Shown in pieces: positions 1 to 11,609 of a DNA stretch of 64,000 bases. The notes beneath the pieces are model-generated. The model ran no database searches. It saw nothing but the letters and a program-made list of their open reading frames with translations, and had not been told where the DNA came from. The first letter of the stretch is position 1. Each line of letters begins with the position of its first letter. Origin of the DNA: Reticulitermes lucifugus (Eukaryota > Arthropoda > Insecta > Blattodea > Rhinotermitidae); contig JAKCWW010001138.1 of assembly GCA_026260175.1 (NCBI GenBank), positions 1 to 64,000 on the forward strand, written 5' to 3'. A program made the translations under genes and the position numbers.

Positions 1-2060
1 TCCCCGAAACGTTGTATTCAAACGAATTGACGCGGCTGTGCGCCCGAGAAAACTATATTGGAGGGCTTCTTTATGTGACATACAGTTAGTACTAGCACCA
101 CGCTTCTTTGTAGGATTAGGATTTGATTCCTAATACAGCGGTTCTGGCTTCGACATTAACTGGTTTATATTATGGTATTTTGGTTTGTGATATTGTGTAA
201 TCTGGTAGAAGCTTATTACACATTCGCAGTAAGATACTACCTCCATCTACTTGGTATAATTTGAAATTGAATATTATCCACATACTACAATACACAGTGT
301 CCACAGAAACCAATTTTCACCGACGTGAAAATCTTTCCGTGTAAGTCAACTCGTCAAGTAACGAGAAATATTCATGAAATTTGGTCTTGGTGAGTTTTAA
401 TAAAATGTATTGACACATTCTACTTTTTGTTCGTAACGGAAGATCTGTAACAGGCACTTGACGTGAAGACTTACACATCTTTATCTGCGCGAATTAGGGC
501 ATATCTCGCTACACGTCTATCGAAGCGTATAATATTCTGAAAACCCCTTGTAGGAAATTACGAACTAAATATTTTATTTCCAATGCATTTTTTTCCGAAA
601 GTTATGGAATTTTCAAGGTAATGAAAAGAAATACATCAAAGGAACAGAAGGTTAATTACATTTTAAAAGTTATTATCAATACATCGAGATAAATTATTCA
701 TAAATTCTTACTGTTGTGTGACTGCCCAGACTTACCCAACTTGTCTTATTAAACTGAACGACAAATGTATGGGCTTTTGTCTTCCTTCCCGACTCAGTAC
801 TTATAACCGTTCGATACGTTTAGACCAAATTAATGTTGTGCTAAGAGAGATATGCGCTAGAATTGTCTAATTCTGCTCACTCTACACATCTTCACTCACA
901 CTTCATCGATCAAAGAGTCTGCTCCAAACAAAAACGAGAAAGCAGGATTCACTGAGGTTAAATTGTGAACTGCTACATTTAAATAATCCATACACAACAC
1001 ACAAAAAGCCAAGAGCTGCTTTTCTGTCATCATCCGGCAGCAACTGCTTGCTTTGTGTACCTACAAGCCGACAGAAAAGTGGCAGCAATCAACAGAAATA
1101 AGAGGTACCACTCCTTATTTTGGCATTTGCTGAAAATGGTAATACACCTTGCATATTAAATTCAATAGAGACTTTAACTGTCCATCACAGGTATAATATG
1201 TAGGAGTGGATGAATTGAAGGGTTATTCGTAGAAACTGTAATTATAGATGGGGATAGTCAAATATAATGATCATTATTCTAGGGAAGAATACAATTCATT
1301 ATTATTGACATCAATATCTAAGTGACGTTCTGTGTCAGTAAAACATGGAGCGAGTTCCTGAAGGAAAGAGAGGAGAGACCCTTCATTGCAGCAACAGCAA
1401 CAGAGAACTAACTTAAAACTCTTATCCTATGCTGTTGTCCTTGAAAAGTCTCTCAGTCTGCGAAGGATTTTCCAGGTTTCTCTAAATCCCCCACGGTTTA
1501 TAAGAGTCCGCCACCCACACATAATGAAATTGTTGAGTACAACGAACATTTTCTAATCCAGCTTCTCTAATTCTTCTAAAAACCACCCCCCTCAAATCTG
1601 CATACATCATCCACGTAAACCTGTCTCTAGACGTTTTCAGAATAATATTTCACACAAATTCTTATTAACCCCTTGCACATTCCACCCATATCACCCTTCA
1701 TTCCTGATGACGATGATGATGATGATTACGATATTGATGATGATAATGATGGTAACAGCAATGACAGAAACGCGTCTGTATGAAAGAACTCAAACAAAAT
1801 AGTCACTTCATAACAATGATATTAAAACTTCGGAGCTTCAAATTCAGCTAAATACATAACTAAAATTTTAGTCACTACTCCACATAAAACAAACAGCTGA
1901 TCCATTAAAAAGAGCAATTGGTTATGCTATGTAGGTAAATAGCCACTGCTTACTGACAGAACCATATGAAACACAAATATACTCTTCGTGCAAAATGTCG
2001 TGCTGCATAAAGGTTAATGCAAGTGGTATAAATAAAATCACTGTGCTTTAAATTGTATTT
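1..2060. other. Stretch with no recognisable gene
   Basis: AT-rich sequence with only short open frames and no domain I recognise. A short GAT-rich run lies near 1708-1745. Positions 185-220 faintly resemble the arm of the GAAAC-hairpin repeat family, too weakly to call. Confidence 0.5.
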
Positions 2061-2178
<118 letters not shown>

Positions 2179-2477
2179 CAACAGCAGCATAGTATAAGAA
2201 CTCGTTTACAAATTTTGCATCAAAGAGGTATGAAATGACAGGTATATGGAAGATTCGCAATGAAGATGCGGTTAGTAATCTGGGCTCTGCACAACAGTTG
2301 ATTACAATTAGGGTGATAAAAATCAAAGACTGTATGATATATTATACATACATAATGAAACTTTGGAGGAAAATTAATAATAATAACATTAATAAAAATA
2401 ATAACGTGCATCACAGAAATTACTTTCGTAAGTGTAATGAACTGAACCCCCTCAAAACAGGGAGAAAGAGGATTGAG

Positions 2478-2572
2478 ACCTGCCCTCTTCTGGGATATTA
2501 AGCGGCGTCGTGTGGTAATATCCCAGAAGAGCGCATATCACATCAACATTGCGGCAGAAGCCTGAAATCAAG
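2478..2572 (+). repeat. Small foldback remnant of the GAAAC-hairpin repeat family
   Basis: Two perfect 16 bp arms (2485-2500 and 2516-2531, containing CTTCTGGGATATTA and its complement) face each other across a 15 bp loop. The right-hand tail (GCGGC..AAGCCTGAAATCA) matches the tails of the larger foldbacks at 37019 and 55684. The central hairpin present in those copies is missing, so this is an internally deleted copy. Confidence 0.75.
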
Positions 2573-2581
2573 GAAGAGGGT

Positions 2582-3764
2582 TCATCGGTAACTGTGGGAC
2601 ACACTTTTTGGTTCCAGAACCGCAGCAGATTGGTTGAACTGTTGAGTGCTCACAACTTTTGACTTTATATTTTATGGCGCATAGGAAAACGATAAAGCAA
2701 AATAAAGGAAACTAATCACGCACTTTTGACGTCAGCCTTTAAGTTGGTACCGAATTTCACCGTTTCCAAGCTGAAGTTAACAAAACAAACCCGATTTATG
2801 ATCCCTATTTCATCCTAACATAACCGTCCTGCTGTTGGAAAGCCAGACTCATTTATCTTAACAGTCCTACACTGAAATGCTCTGAGGGCTACTTCTATCA
2901 CTGAAAAGTCTATCATAAAGCAAATTCAGACAAAAGTTTCCTTTCATTTCTATCTGCAATTTTTTCTACTTAAAAAGAAAACTTTAGATTGCAGGTTCAA
3001 ATAATTTTACTTTAGCTGTATACAAAGAATCTGTTCAGATCTAATTGGTGTAGTACAACACATAAACATAAATTGTTATGCAGTTTAAAAGTAGAAAGTT
3101 AACCCTTTAGAGTACAGTGATAATGATGTCACTTTCTGTAGCATATATAGGCTCTGCTTTTCTCCCACATTTTTATATTTATTTTGCTACTCAAAATAAA
3201 CGGCAATTATGTCCCTAAACAAAATTAACTTGTTGGTCTATGTAACAGTGATGCAGTGTGTTTACTGTGAGGTAGAAGCTGAAATGGTTATTTGAACTTA
3301 TACGTCTCCTTTATAGTTTGCAATTACAACTGAAAATTAATATTGTGAGAATTATAATTCTGAAACCAGTGACTGCACCTCGTGTAGTCTTGTAGTAATT
3401 ATATTTACATCTCAAATCCAATATATTCCTCATGACTTTGACAGTCTGAAGTTAATTTAAATACTGGCAGAGCGTTACTGAATTACACAAATGAAATTCT
3501 GTACATAATTAATTCAAAGCAACGACAGAGTTAAATCTGATAATCCTTCCCTTAAACTGCAGACAAAGGAATATCGCTTTCGTCAGTCGTGTACTGACAA
3601 TCCCTTTCGAAATCATTTGGTAATGTAATGTGACTCCTCTGCCCTTTGCGTGTGAGAACACCGATGTTTACAACACATATAGCTTAGCAGAACAGAGAAT
3701 AATTCGAGAACTGACATTGCTTTTGAATCCGTGATTCTGCAAGAGTACCTTTACCTGAACGGGG
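2582..3764. other. Stretch with no recognisable gene
   Basis: AT-rich sequence. No coding similarity, tandem repeat or terminal repeat was recognised. Confidence 0.45.
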
Positions 3765-3890
3765 TGGTGGAGTAGCAATGCTCCTAACTCGTATCCGACG
3801 GACACATGTTTAGAGTCCCAGGCGTGAAATTTGCTACCCTTTTTTACTTTTCTGATTTACTTCAGTCCCTCCAGTAAAATGCTAGAAAAA
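3765..3890 (+). mobile_element. tRNA-like SINE fragment (family H)
   Basis: A tRNA-like head (GGTGGTGGAGTAGCAATGCT, followed by a degenerate B box near AGAGTCCCAGG) leads into a body ending TTACTTCAGTCCCTCCAG. The same tail words occur at 16855-16880. The family is inferred from the shared tail. Confidence 0.5.
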
Positions 3891-4184
3891 ACGTCGATTA
3901 CGTCACAACGTCTTCCTTATAGATCCTTTGCAACTCCTCATACGTAAATAATTATAATATTCGATGCTACATAGCGTGAGTTACTGACAGCGAAGTAAAA
4001 TATATTAAAAAAGCACTCCTTCCTTTATTAAAATAATTTCAGTTAAGATACAAGAAAGCCTGCTGTAACGTAATGCTAATGGTGCCTGCTCAAAGAACAT
4101 GGCTTATGATTTGTGTTTACCCCTATCCTAGCAACAGGGATATAATCGTGCGAATGCACCTTTATGTATATATATGAGGTCTCG

Positions 4185-4640
4185 TTCATTCACTCGTTCC
4201 TTCCTTTGTTGTCAGGTTGCCAAGGTGGACATTTTGCTGAATTCTCTGCATAGTGCGAGCTCAGGCAATGAAGCACGGTTGCCATGGTTAGCAGATTCCT
4301 TGTCTGTGATGTAGGCAATAAAAATAGGAAGCATTATGAGAATTACGAAAAGACAGGCAATGTACGTATAAACGTAGAGTTGACGCGTATTCGCCTAACC
4401 ATTGTTACCGTGGAAAGGCAATAAGTATTACATATTATGACTGTGTCTCTGTATTCTTGCATTAGTCATCCAGCATGCAATGCGCATGCTCCGTCTGGGG
4501 CCTGTTTAGCTCTACCACATTTTTCCACATTATATCATAAACTGCACGATTATAAGGAAAAAGTTATTGATTATAAACTGTGTGTTTTGAATTTCTCTAC
4601 AACTTGTTTAGGAAACATTTCTTATTCTAAGATGAATTGA
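4185..4640 (+). repeat. Dispersed repeat, head portion
   Basis: Begins beside a short TA run and contains GTTGCCAAGGT, a word also at 31150. Positions 4396-4490 match 22416-22510 closely (CCATTGTTACCGTGGAA then AATAAGTATTACATAT). It may be the upstream part of the element whose tail lies at 4735-4860. Confidence 0.6.
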
Positions 4641-4734
4641 GCGAGATATAATAAATGTACTTACGTATTCATGTGAAGTACCCGTTATTTTTGACAGATT
4701 TTAAAGAAACCTCGATTTTCTCGACAGATTTTCA

Positions 4735-4860
4735 TAAAATACTCAAATACCAAATTTAATGAAAATCCATTCAGTGGGAGCAGAGTTGTTCCATGCGGAA
4801 GGAAAGACAGACGGACATGACGAAACTAATGGTCGCTTTTCGAAATTTTGCACAAGCGCC
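4735..4860 (+). repeat. Dispersed repeat, tail portion (ATGAAAATCC motif and CAGACGGA end)
   Basis: CCAAATTTAATGAAAATCC followed by AAAGACAGACGGACATGACG. This resembles one unit of the ~142 bp repeats at 19600-20336, which also end in a GACAGACA run. Single diverged copy. Confidence 0.5.
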
Positions 4861-4869
4861 TGAAAGGTC

Positions 4870-5850
4870 AAATACATGAAGTTTTTATTCAATGTGTCAA
4901 ACGTATGCGGATTTGTTACATGTTATACGTGTAGGCAAAAATTGATTTAATGCCATACCGGACGAAGACAGGCACGCAGCTACCATTGTGTACAAAAGCC
5001 AAGTCCGTTTTGTACGCGACGCTTAAATACATTATAGTTTCCAGCGCTACGACAAAACATTTTTCATTCCATTGCTTACCCTGCCTCCAAATACTTAATC
5101 CCTGTTAAATTACCCAGACAATATAGGGTATACGTAAATGTGACGATTAGTGGATATATTCACTGAAAGCATAAATCAAAAAGCGAAACGTCTGACAAGT
5201 CTTGTTTGTACTGTTGCATATCTTAAAGGTACATAAATAGACGACCAAAATTTAAAAAATTAACAGGAATTAAACAAAAAAAAAAGTTAAAATATATTTA
5301 ACAGTTTATGAATAGAAGATAAAGTTTAACCAGAGAAAAAAAAGACGTTGAATGGATTGCGAAGTCAGGAACCCCTGCTAATAGTAGAAGACTTAATGCA
5401 GAACGTATGGCCTATGGAAAGGTCAAACGTTGACTCAGTGAAAGTGGTTTATGCAATAGAAAAAGATTAATGAACAAGGAAATGTATGAAAATTCTTTAA
5501 AGTAGAAATCTCAACAAGCCCTTTCGTTCGAGACAGGCATTCTTCGAAGAAGCGATTAGACTCCAAGTAAAACAATAGCAGGGCGTTTCACACTAATAAT
5601 GAGGCAGTTTACATAATACCGGCATTCGCAATAGCCACAAACAAGTCACAAGGACAAACAATAAAACACGCTGGGATGTATCTCGAATATTCTGGTTTGT
5701 CCTCATGGACAATTACCCGTCCTTGCCATGTCACGTGCAACAAATACTAACAGTAACTAAATCTTCCGTCAAACAAATACAAGTCAAGCATCAATTTCGA
5801 AGGACAGCAGATTTTAAAGTCAGAATATGGTACATCTAGAAATTTGCCAC
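4870..5850. other. Stretch with no recognisable gene
   Basis: AT-rich sequence with an A-run near 5276-5288. No gene or repeat family recognised. Confidence 0.4.
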
Positions 5851-5856
5851 AATTAA

Positions 5857-5959
5857 CCATATCATTAATACACCAACCAACATACGCACATAATAAAATA
5901 CAATTCATGACAAATATTAAACTCCTACATGTTTCGGCACCGGGGGAGCCATCTTCAGG
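5857..5959 (-). repeat. GAAAC-hairpin repeat unit, left member of an inverted pair
   Basis: On the minus strand: CCTGAAGAT, stem GGC/GCC, GAAACATGTAGGAGTTTAAT, then a tail ending GTGTATTAATG. The hairpin core is 5931-5959. The unit matches the plus-strand unit at 6169-6262, so the two face each other head to head across about 210 bp. Confidence 0.8.
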
Positions 5960-6168
5960 TAGCATTTTTTAAACAAGGTAATGCAAACCCAACACGCTAA
6001 TCTAGGTATTGCATTGCCCTTATTGGAAGGATTAAAATATTAAAATTCTAAAATACATAAAGTTGATAGGCATAAAATGAAAATGTTGTGATATTAAAAT
6101 TACGTGATAGTGAGAGGTTCCAGGTATTTGTATATATTCTGTTACCTTCTCTTTTATTCTAAAATACT

Positions 6169-6262
6169 CCCCGATGGTGGTACTCCGATGACGAAACATG
6201 TAGGAGTTTAATATGTCACGAATTTTATTTTATTAAGTGCGTATTTTTGGTGGCTGTATTAA
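6169..6262 (+). repeat. GAAAC-hairpin repeat unit, right member of an inverted pair
   Basis: CCCGATGG..GACGAAACATGTAGGAG, then a tail (GTCACGAATT, TTTATTAAGTGCGTAT, GTGGCTGTATTAATT) closely similar to the complement of 5857-5930. The stem has decayed relative to the left partner. Confidence 0.8.
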
Positions 6263-6264
6263 TT

Positions 6265-7187
6265 GTAGGAATATGCACGGTATAACATGTAATCATATCA
6301 TCTTCACATGAACAGAAGTGGAGTGCTGCATGTTTCTGTTAGTCAGTCTATCGTAGTTTGATATTCTTCATTTGATTACGAATACTAGATGATTTGCTAC
6401 CCATTATTTGCCAAACGGTCACTTTCTGACAGGTAAACACGTTATTAGATCACGAACACAAATGTAATATCGTGTTTTCTGTTACGTCCTTTATTACATA
6501 TTCCAACAATCCAGTTGATGGAGGCAGCATATTTCAGCGAAATTCAATACATTTCTACCAGGCTACACGGGGTCACATCCCAGCAGACAGTGCTATCGCC
6601 AGTTGCCTTCTTGAGAGCCTTAAGCTTCAAAACGATTCCATCTACCATATTTGGGCGTTATCACCTCACACTCGGAATTAAGTACATTTGTGTACTTTCC
6701 ATATGTAAATAAAATCATGTTATATATGTGCATCACGTATTAGATTGTACACATAATCGAATAGAGGTCTGTGATCGGAAAGCTTCTTCGTGCGCATGAC
6801 CAATACTGCAGCATTGTGCTGCAGTAAGTCAGATGAATAACACATCAAATTCCACGAGTGTATACAAATGCAAAAAGCCTTGAGGTACGCCGTAAGACAT
6901 CGCCGACTTAACATATGCATCAGACACACAGCAATCTTCGTCGCGTCCATGCTGTAGGTGGAGCAGCTCAGAATGTGCACTGCGGGACGCATCAAATATG
7001 AAAATAATATTAAGTTTATGAAAATAAGAGTTTCTCAATGTTTGTACCAAGATATTTGGAAATGAAGTGTATTTATATACATATATGTGTATTAGCAGTC
7101 CATAATAGTAATACCAGCAGTGATGAGGTCGTAAAATGGCTGAGATAGTTGCCAGCGTCTCACACAGGAGGCATGGGTTAGACGTCA
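6265..7187. other. Stretch with no recognisable gene
   Basis: Short overlapping frames on both strands with no similarity that I recognise. An open frame of 129 codons (6829-7218, minus) is of chance length and unlike any family. Confidence 0.4.
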
Positions 7188-7320
7188 GGCCATTCCATAT
7201 GGGATTTGTGTTGGACAAAGTGGCGCTGTGGCAGATTTCTCTCCGGGTCCTGCAGTTATCCCCTGAGCATTATTCCACCAACGCTCCATACCCATCTCTT
7301 CATCTATCACTACGCTAATT
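7188..7320 (+). mobile_element. SINE family D fragment (lacks the tRNA-like head)
   Basis: Matches the body of the full copy at 24458-24735: CATATGGGATTTGTGTTGGA, CAAAGTGGCGCTGTGGCAG, TTCTCTCCGGGTCC, then ATTCCACCAACGCTCC. The A and B box region is absent. Confidence 0.75.
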
Positions 7321-7467
7321 ACACGTAACCATAGCAAATGAAAGCGATTTTAAACAACACACTTAAAAAGCAATGTTATCTTATTTAGTCCTGTACCTTC
7401 TTCTAACTGATATAAGCTGCCATTTCCAAGATCTGTTGTTTGTACGAGTAATCTGAAGGTAAGGACA

Positions 7468-7733
7468 TAGGCTGAGAGTAAATTGTAAAGGTTCTGACGA
7501 TGGTATGTAACATTGAAAACTAATTGGTTTCTGGACTTTGTCCATCGTCCGGAAATCTAAAATCACGACTTTTCGGAAGCTGAATCTGTTTCCGTCCTCA
7601 GGTGAACGGCGAGAGAGACACCTCCTCAGTTCACCTGAGGACGGAAGCAGATCCAGCTTCCGAAACGTCGTGATTTTAGATTTCCGGACGATGGACAAAG
7701 CCCAGAAACTAATTAGTTTTCTAGGCTGAGAGT
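7468..7733 (-). mobile_element. Foldback retroposon with 12 bp target duplication
   Basis: A perfect direct repeat TAGGCTGAGAGT (7468-7479 and 7722-7733) flanks 7480-7721. Inside, 7515-7721 is a near-perfect palindrome of two GAAAC-hairpin units placed head to head. The right unit has CTGAGGAC, stem GGAAGC (7643-7648)/GCTTCC (7656-7661), then GAAACGTC. The left unit is its complement with GGAAAC/GCTTCC. The non-palindromic 35 bp at 7480-7514 resembles, in complement, the tail of the element at 19047-19248. Confidence 0.8.
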
Positions 7734-7849
7734 GTTCGATAACAGGTTGCTGAAGAAGACTCTTGCACATAAGTAAGATGAGGGTGGAGAAAATAGTAGG
7801 GGAAGGAGCTTAGTGTTTTGTAGTCTTTGGTAAATACTAATACATTTAT

Positions 7850-8100
7850 CAAATAAAGAAGGATGAGATGGGTGGGGCGTGTAGATGGTTGGGGAAGAAG
7901 AAAAATGCATACAGGTTTTGGTTGGGAAAGCAGAAGAAGGAACAATGCTTAAAAAACCTAGATGTAGATGCAAATGCAATATTAGAATTGATCTTAAAGA
8001 AATAGGATGGGAGGGCGTGGATTGGATTCATATGGCTCAAGGTAGGGACCAGTGGTGGAATCTTGTAAACACGATAATGAAACTTTGGTTTGCGTAAAAT
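7850..8100 (+). mobile_element. LINE (non-LTR retrotransposon) 3'-end ORF2 fragment
   Basis: Translation reads, with breaks, RRMRWVGRVDGWGRR, then VLVGKAEEG, then IRIDLKEIGWEGVDWIHMA and QGRDQWWNLVNTIMKL. This is the conserved C-terminal stretch after the reverse transcriptase seen in many arthropod LINEs (RTE-like in my recollection). No reverse transcriptase motif lies upstream, so it is a 5'-truncated dead copy. Confidence 0.85.
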
Positions 8101-8280
8101 GCGGGGAAATTCTTGACTATCAATAGCCCTATCATATTTTCAAGAAATATTTTGCTCCATAGAGATAGTTTGTTTCCTTCTCAATTATGTATGTTAGTTA
8201 GTTTGTTTGTTGTCTTTCTTTGTGACTGGAAACATTACTATCTTACGAAATGCGGCGCCATGTAGATTGAGCAATCTTTA

Positions 8281-8314
8281 TACATATATATATTTATATT
8301 TATATATATATAGC
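8281..8314. repeat. AT-rich microsatellite
   Basis: Alternating TATATA and TTTATAT units. Confidence 0.9.
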
Positions 8315-8394
8315 GAAATGCACGGAGTTAAACACCGGAATTCACATATACAGCAGTGAGAACCTTAAATCTCATAAAACTGATAAAGTTCAAG

Positions 8395-8490
8395 ATTTAA
8401 ATCGCCTTGGGTGTGACGCCGTACATTTTGGTAGACCAGTTCCAACGTTTCTAGGCAACACACTGCTTCTATCTTCTGAAAATTTGTACA
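8395..8490 (-). repeat. GAAAC-hairpin repeat unit (family A), degenerate
   Basis: On the plus strand GGGTGTGACGCCGTACATTT, then TCCAACGTTTCTAG, then CTGCTTCTATCTTCTG. On the minus strand this is CAGAAGATAG, a weak hairpin and GAAACGTTGGA. The arm matches family A copies at 11545 and 25417. Confidence 0.65.
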
Positions 8491-8499
8491 CTAAGGCGG

Positions 8500-9900
8500 C
8501 AGGTTCTTCTAATGGCATTTACCTTCCAAACTAGACGGTGTCATATCCCGCAATACTCTAATCTTTGTACTACGTTAAATTTTACTTTCTCGCGTTTTGA
8601 TAAATTCCACTTCCTCTTGAGTTAAAATAAGAGCTAAGTACGTGTCATGAATCATATGAATATTTGTGAGACCCTCAAGACATCCTGAATGCAGATACAC
8701 AATGCAAAGTTACGTCCGAAGGAAGCCGATCCCTAATATGGAGTGGGAACCAAGTAATATTGTAAGAAATATTTGCAACAAATGACTTATATTTTCAAAC
8801 ACCGAAAAACTCGAAAGCCAGTTTCCCAGAAATATACTTTTTCGGTTTCAAGTACAATGTTCTCTGATGTTTTTATTTTGTAAAGTCAAAAAACGTTCCT
8901 CTCTCGCTCGTATCAGCTAAGTAAAATGAACTTCTAATCAACACAGCATCATTGAGCTGGACGCCACAAATAGCTATAACTGTTGGAATTTCAAAAAATA
9001 TATAAACCTAGGTTCAAAAATTAATTCTTCTTAGACAGGAAAATAAAGTGTGTTCACAAATAATATTAAATGATTTTCTAAATGTACTGCGAAGCAGTTA
9101 ATCGAGATACAACATTCGAAATTTCGGACATTTAACTACAACTGTTAAGAGTTTCCATTTACGACACAGCAAATATAATTTGTGATCACCCTGTGATTAC
9201 TCCATAAAAGGGATATATTGCTCATAAATATTTTGTCTAACGACGTAAATTTCAAAGCTCAGGCTCAACACGTTCTAAGAAAATGTACTTAAATATCAAT
9301 ACTTTCACCTTAAAAAGATATACGGACCTTGCCCAGTTACAAGTTTGCATGATGAACCAGGCAGATAAATAAAACACTCCATCATGCGCTCATTTTACAG
9401 ATTAAAACTTAAAATACTCGTATTATATCACTGCCTTTGCTATTTTGAGCTGCGACATTTTGTACCTCAAAAGACTAAAATTTAGACACAGGCGTTCCAG
9501 TGCCAAATTGTGCGGAAAACTAGAAGCGGTCTTTCCCCGTGAATGGCCTGCATCATCCCATTTCGTATCTGACCCCTACTCTAGGCCAGCACAACACAGC
9601 CAAGTGGCTCCTTTTTGCATTGACCCTCATACGTTCCGTCTGCGTGCCTCGCTGTCGCACTAGTGGATACAGAGCCAAAGAGCTAGTTGACTGTGACGAA
9701 TGGGTCAAGAGTACTGCTAACATGCGTGTGAAATTCAATGTGTACAGTACAATCTTCACTAGCGTTTCACGTACTGTGTTGTAAATTGGAAAGTCTAATG
9801 ACGTAATTGTCCCGTCCATACGCGATCCATGAAGCACACGGTTGTAGTATAAAATTTCTGACGTGTTTGGGGTGTGCTGAGTTACAATCTTGGTTTTACA
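8500..9900. other. Stretch with no recognisable gene
   Basis: AT-rich. 9530-9700 is more GC-rich and has frames on both strands, the longest 117 codons (9553-9906 minus), without recognisable similarity. Confidence 0.4.
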
Positions 9901-9916
9901 ATACATTTCCGAAAAG

Positions 9917-10114
9917 GGAAAGGATCATTTTGAGGTGACATATCCCTGTTGTGTTATAAATTTTCAAATATATTTTAAAATCAGTCGTACACAACACGCA
10001 ATACAAGATATAATACGTTACAGGCTTAATGTAGCCGAAACCTGTAGCCTTTTATATCTTGTATTGTGTGTTGTGTACGACTGATCTTTAAACTACATTT
10101 GGAAAAGATCATTT
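9917..10114. mobile_element. Foldback element with GAAAC hairpin in its loop
   Basis: Arms 9980-10013 and 10052-10085 are 34 bp inverted repeats around AGTCGTACACAACAC. The loop holds GGCT (10023-10026)/AGCC (10033-10036), then GAAACCTGTAGCC. Direct repeats GGAAAGGATCATTT (9917-9930) and GGAAAAGATCATTT (10101-10114), 13 of 14 identical, may be the target duplication. Confidence 0.7.
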
Positions 10115-10515
10115 GCACTCACTCTGTTAAAATTTCCTTTACGAATCATTTCTGAAAATAATCTCACATAATTCATGAAAACCCAAAATTATAACTTTGT
10201 GTTATAACCACTTCAGACTTCATAATCTTTTCGCGTAGTTTAACATAGCTATATAGAAAGATTCAGGAATATTTTGTAGATAGTAACCATGAAAAAACAT
10301 TGCGAAAATATGCCTAACATAAAATAAATATATTAACGAAAAACAGGCCTCAAGTTTATCATTGTTTAAAAGTTCAAATCATGTGTTAGAAGTATTTCCC
10401 ACAATAATAATACGCTCCAACTCCATCTTAGAGACCGGCTTCTTCTTGACGTATCTATCCCTACTGGTAAGAAAACTGCAACATATTACGGTCCTAACCC
10501 AAGGGTGCACCCAAC

Positions 10516-10516
10516 N
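10516..10516. other. Single ambiguous base beside a G run
   Basis: One N directly precedes a run of nine G. This is probably an unresolved homopolymer length. Confidence 0.9.
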
Positions 10517-10756
10517 GGGGGGGGGCTGCCGAGCTGCAATCCCACCAAACCCACAAAACCGAAATTTAAAGAACACGGATTTTGTAGACACAATGATATC
10601 AAAATTTTACGTGATTTTTCCCTTCAGCCGATATCAGCCACTGAAATCGGCTGATGACTATTTCATTAGAATTGTTGAAACACAAATTAATAAAACTAAA
10701 AAAAAACAAGAAGATTGGACACTTTGATTAAGTCATGGAGCATGTAGTTACATTTC

Positions 10757-10786
10757 TATATATATTTATATATATATATATATAAA
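10757..10786. repeat. AT microsatellite
   Basis: TATATATTTATATATATATA pattern. Confidence 0.9.
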
Positions 10787-11089
10787 TGCGTTTGCAAACA
10801 GTGTTCTGTTACAGTTATATTTACGACATAATTTTTATAACATAACTTTAAAATCAAACAAATTATAATTATATCGTAGCCTTATGGTCAGCAACCCCCT
10901 CACCAGAGAAAAGTCTGGGTGCCTACCTGTCCTACCCAATATGCATTTCACCAGTAATCATACCACAGACCCGACAGGCATCATCTTAAGACAAATTATA
11001 TCACAGAAGCGCTCCCCAAAAGGAATCCTGAATCAATGGGCATACTTGAAGTGTAATAGGAAGTTTCATGGACATTCTCTATTCTCTGC

Positions 11090-11145
11090 AGTTGAGACTA
11101 TGTCTAAGACGTTTCGATCTAGATCTGTCTCCGTCTTCAAGTAGG
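11090..11145 (-). repeat. GAAAC-hairpin core, single copy
   Basis: Minus strand: CTTGAAGACGG, then a palindromic GATCTAGATC, then GAAACGTCTTAG. The flanking arms are too diverged to assign. Confidence 0.55.
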
Positions 11146-11544
11146 AACACGGAGACACGACTCTTTCCTAATCCTGCAAGTTGAAAAAATTATTCTGTTA
11201 CCAGGTAGCGTCAGTGTAAAACTAATGAGTGTTGATTTTGCAAAATCTAAGTCAAGTTTGGCGTGAGATTTAAGGCTCTCACCTCGACGTCACCGAAGAT
11301 TCAAGTGTTCGAGATGTTACAGCGTATCGGTTGGTAAATATATACGGACTTTCGAAGAATTGTATAGCCTTCAAAACTTCAGCAACTATGAACCAACTCG
11401 ACACGGCCTAACATTCCAGAAGACTCGTATCTTCAATAAATCCTACTCTTTACCCCCGAAATGTCTGCTGCTGCGACTTACGTGTATTTGCTTTCAATAC
11501 AACGATTATGAAACCCTTTATGTATTCAAGGAAATTAATGTCAA

Positions 11545-11600
11545 GATTAGCGTCTTCTGGGATGCGACGCCGTGTAATTTGCTTGCAAATAACAGTCCGT
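11545..11600 (-). repeat. GAAAC-hairpin repeat, arm fragment (family A)
   Basis: GTCTTCTGGGATGCGACGCC then GTGTAATTTGC is the arm found in family A units (compare 25417 and 20907). The hairpin itself is absent. Confidence 0.6.
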
Positions 11601-11609
11601 ATCAGGCAA

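Noticed and set aside
5931-5959. Calling the GAAAC hairpins active hammerhead ribozymes
   Set aside because: Most copies have an additional base between CTGANGA and the stem, and no convincing cleavage triplet with stem I and stem III partners could be drawn. They are reported as hammerhead-like only.
9530-9700. GC-richer stretch considered as an exon
   Set aside because: Open frames exist on both strands with no recognisable protein and no clear splice signals.
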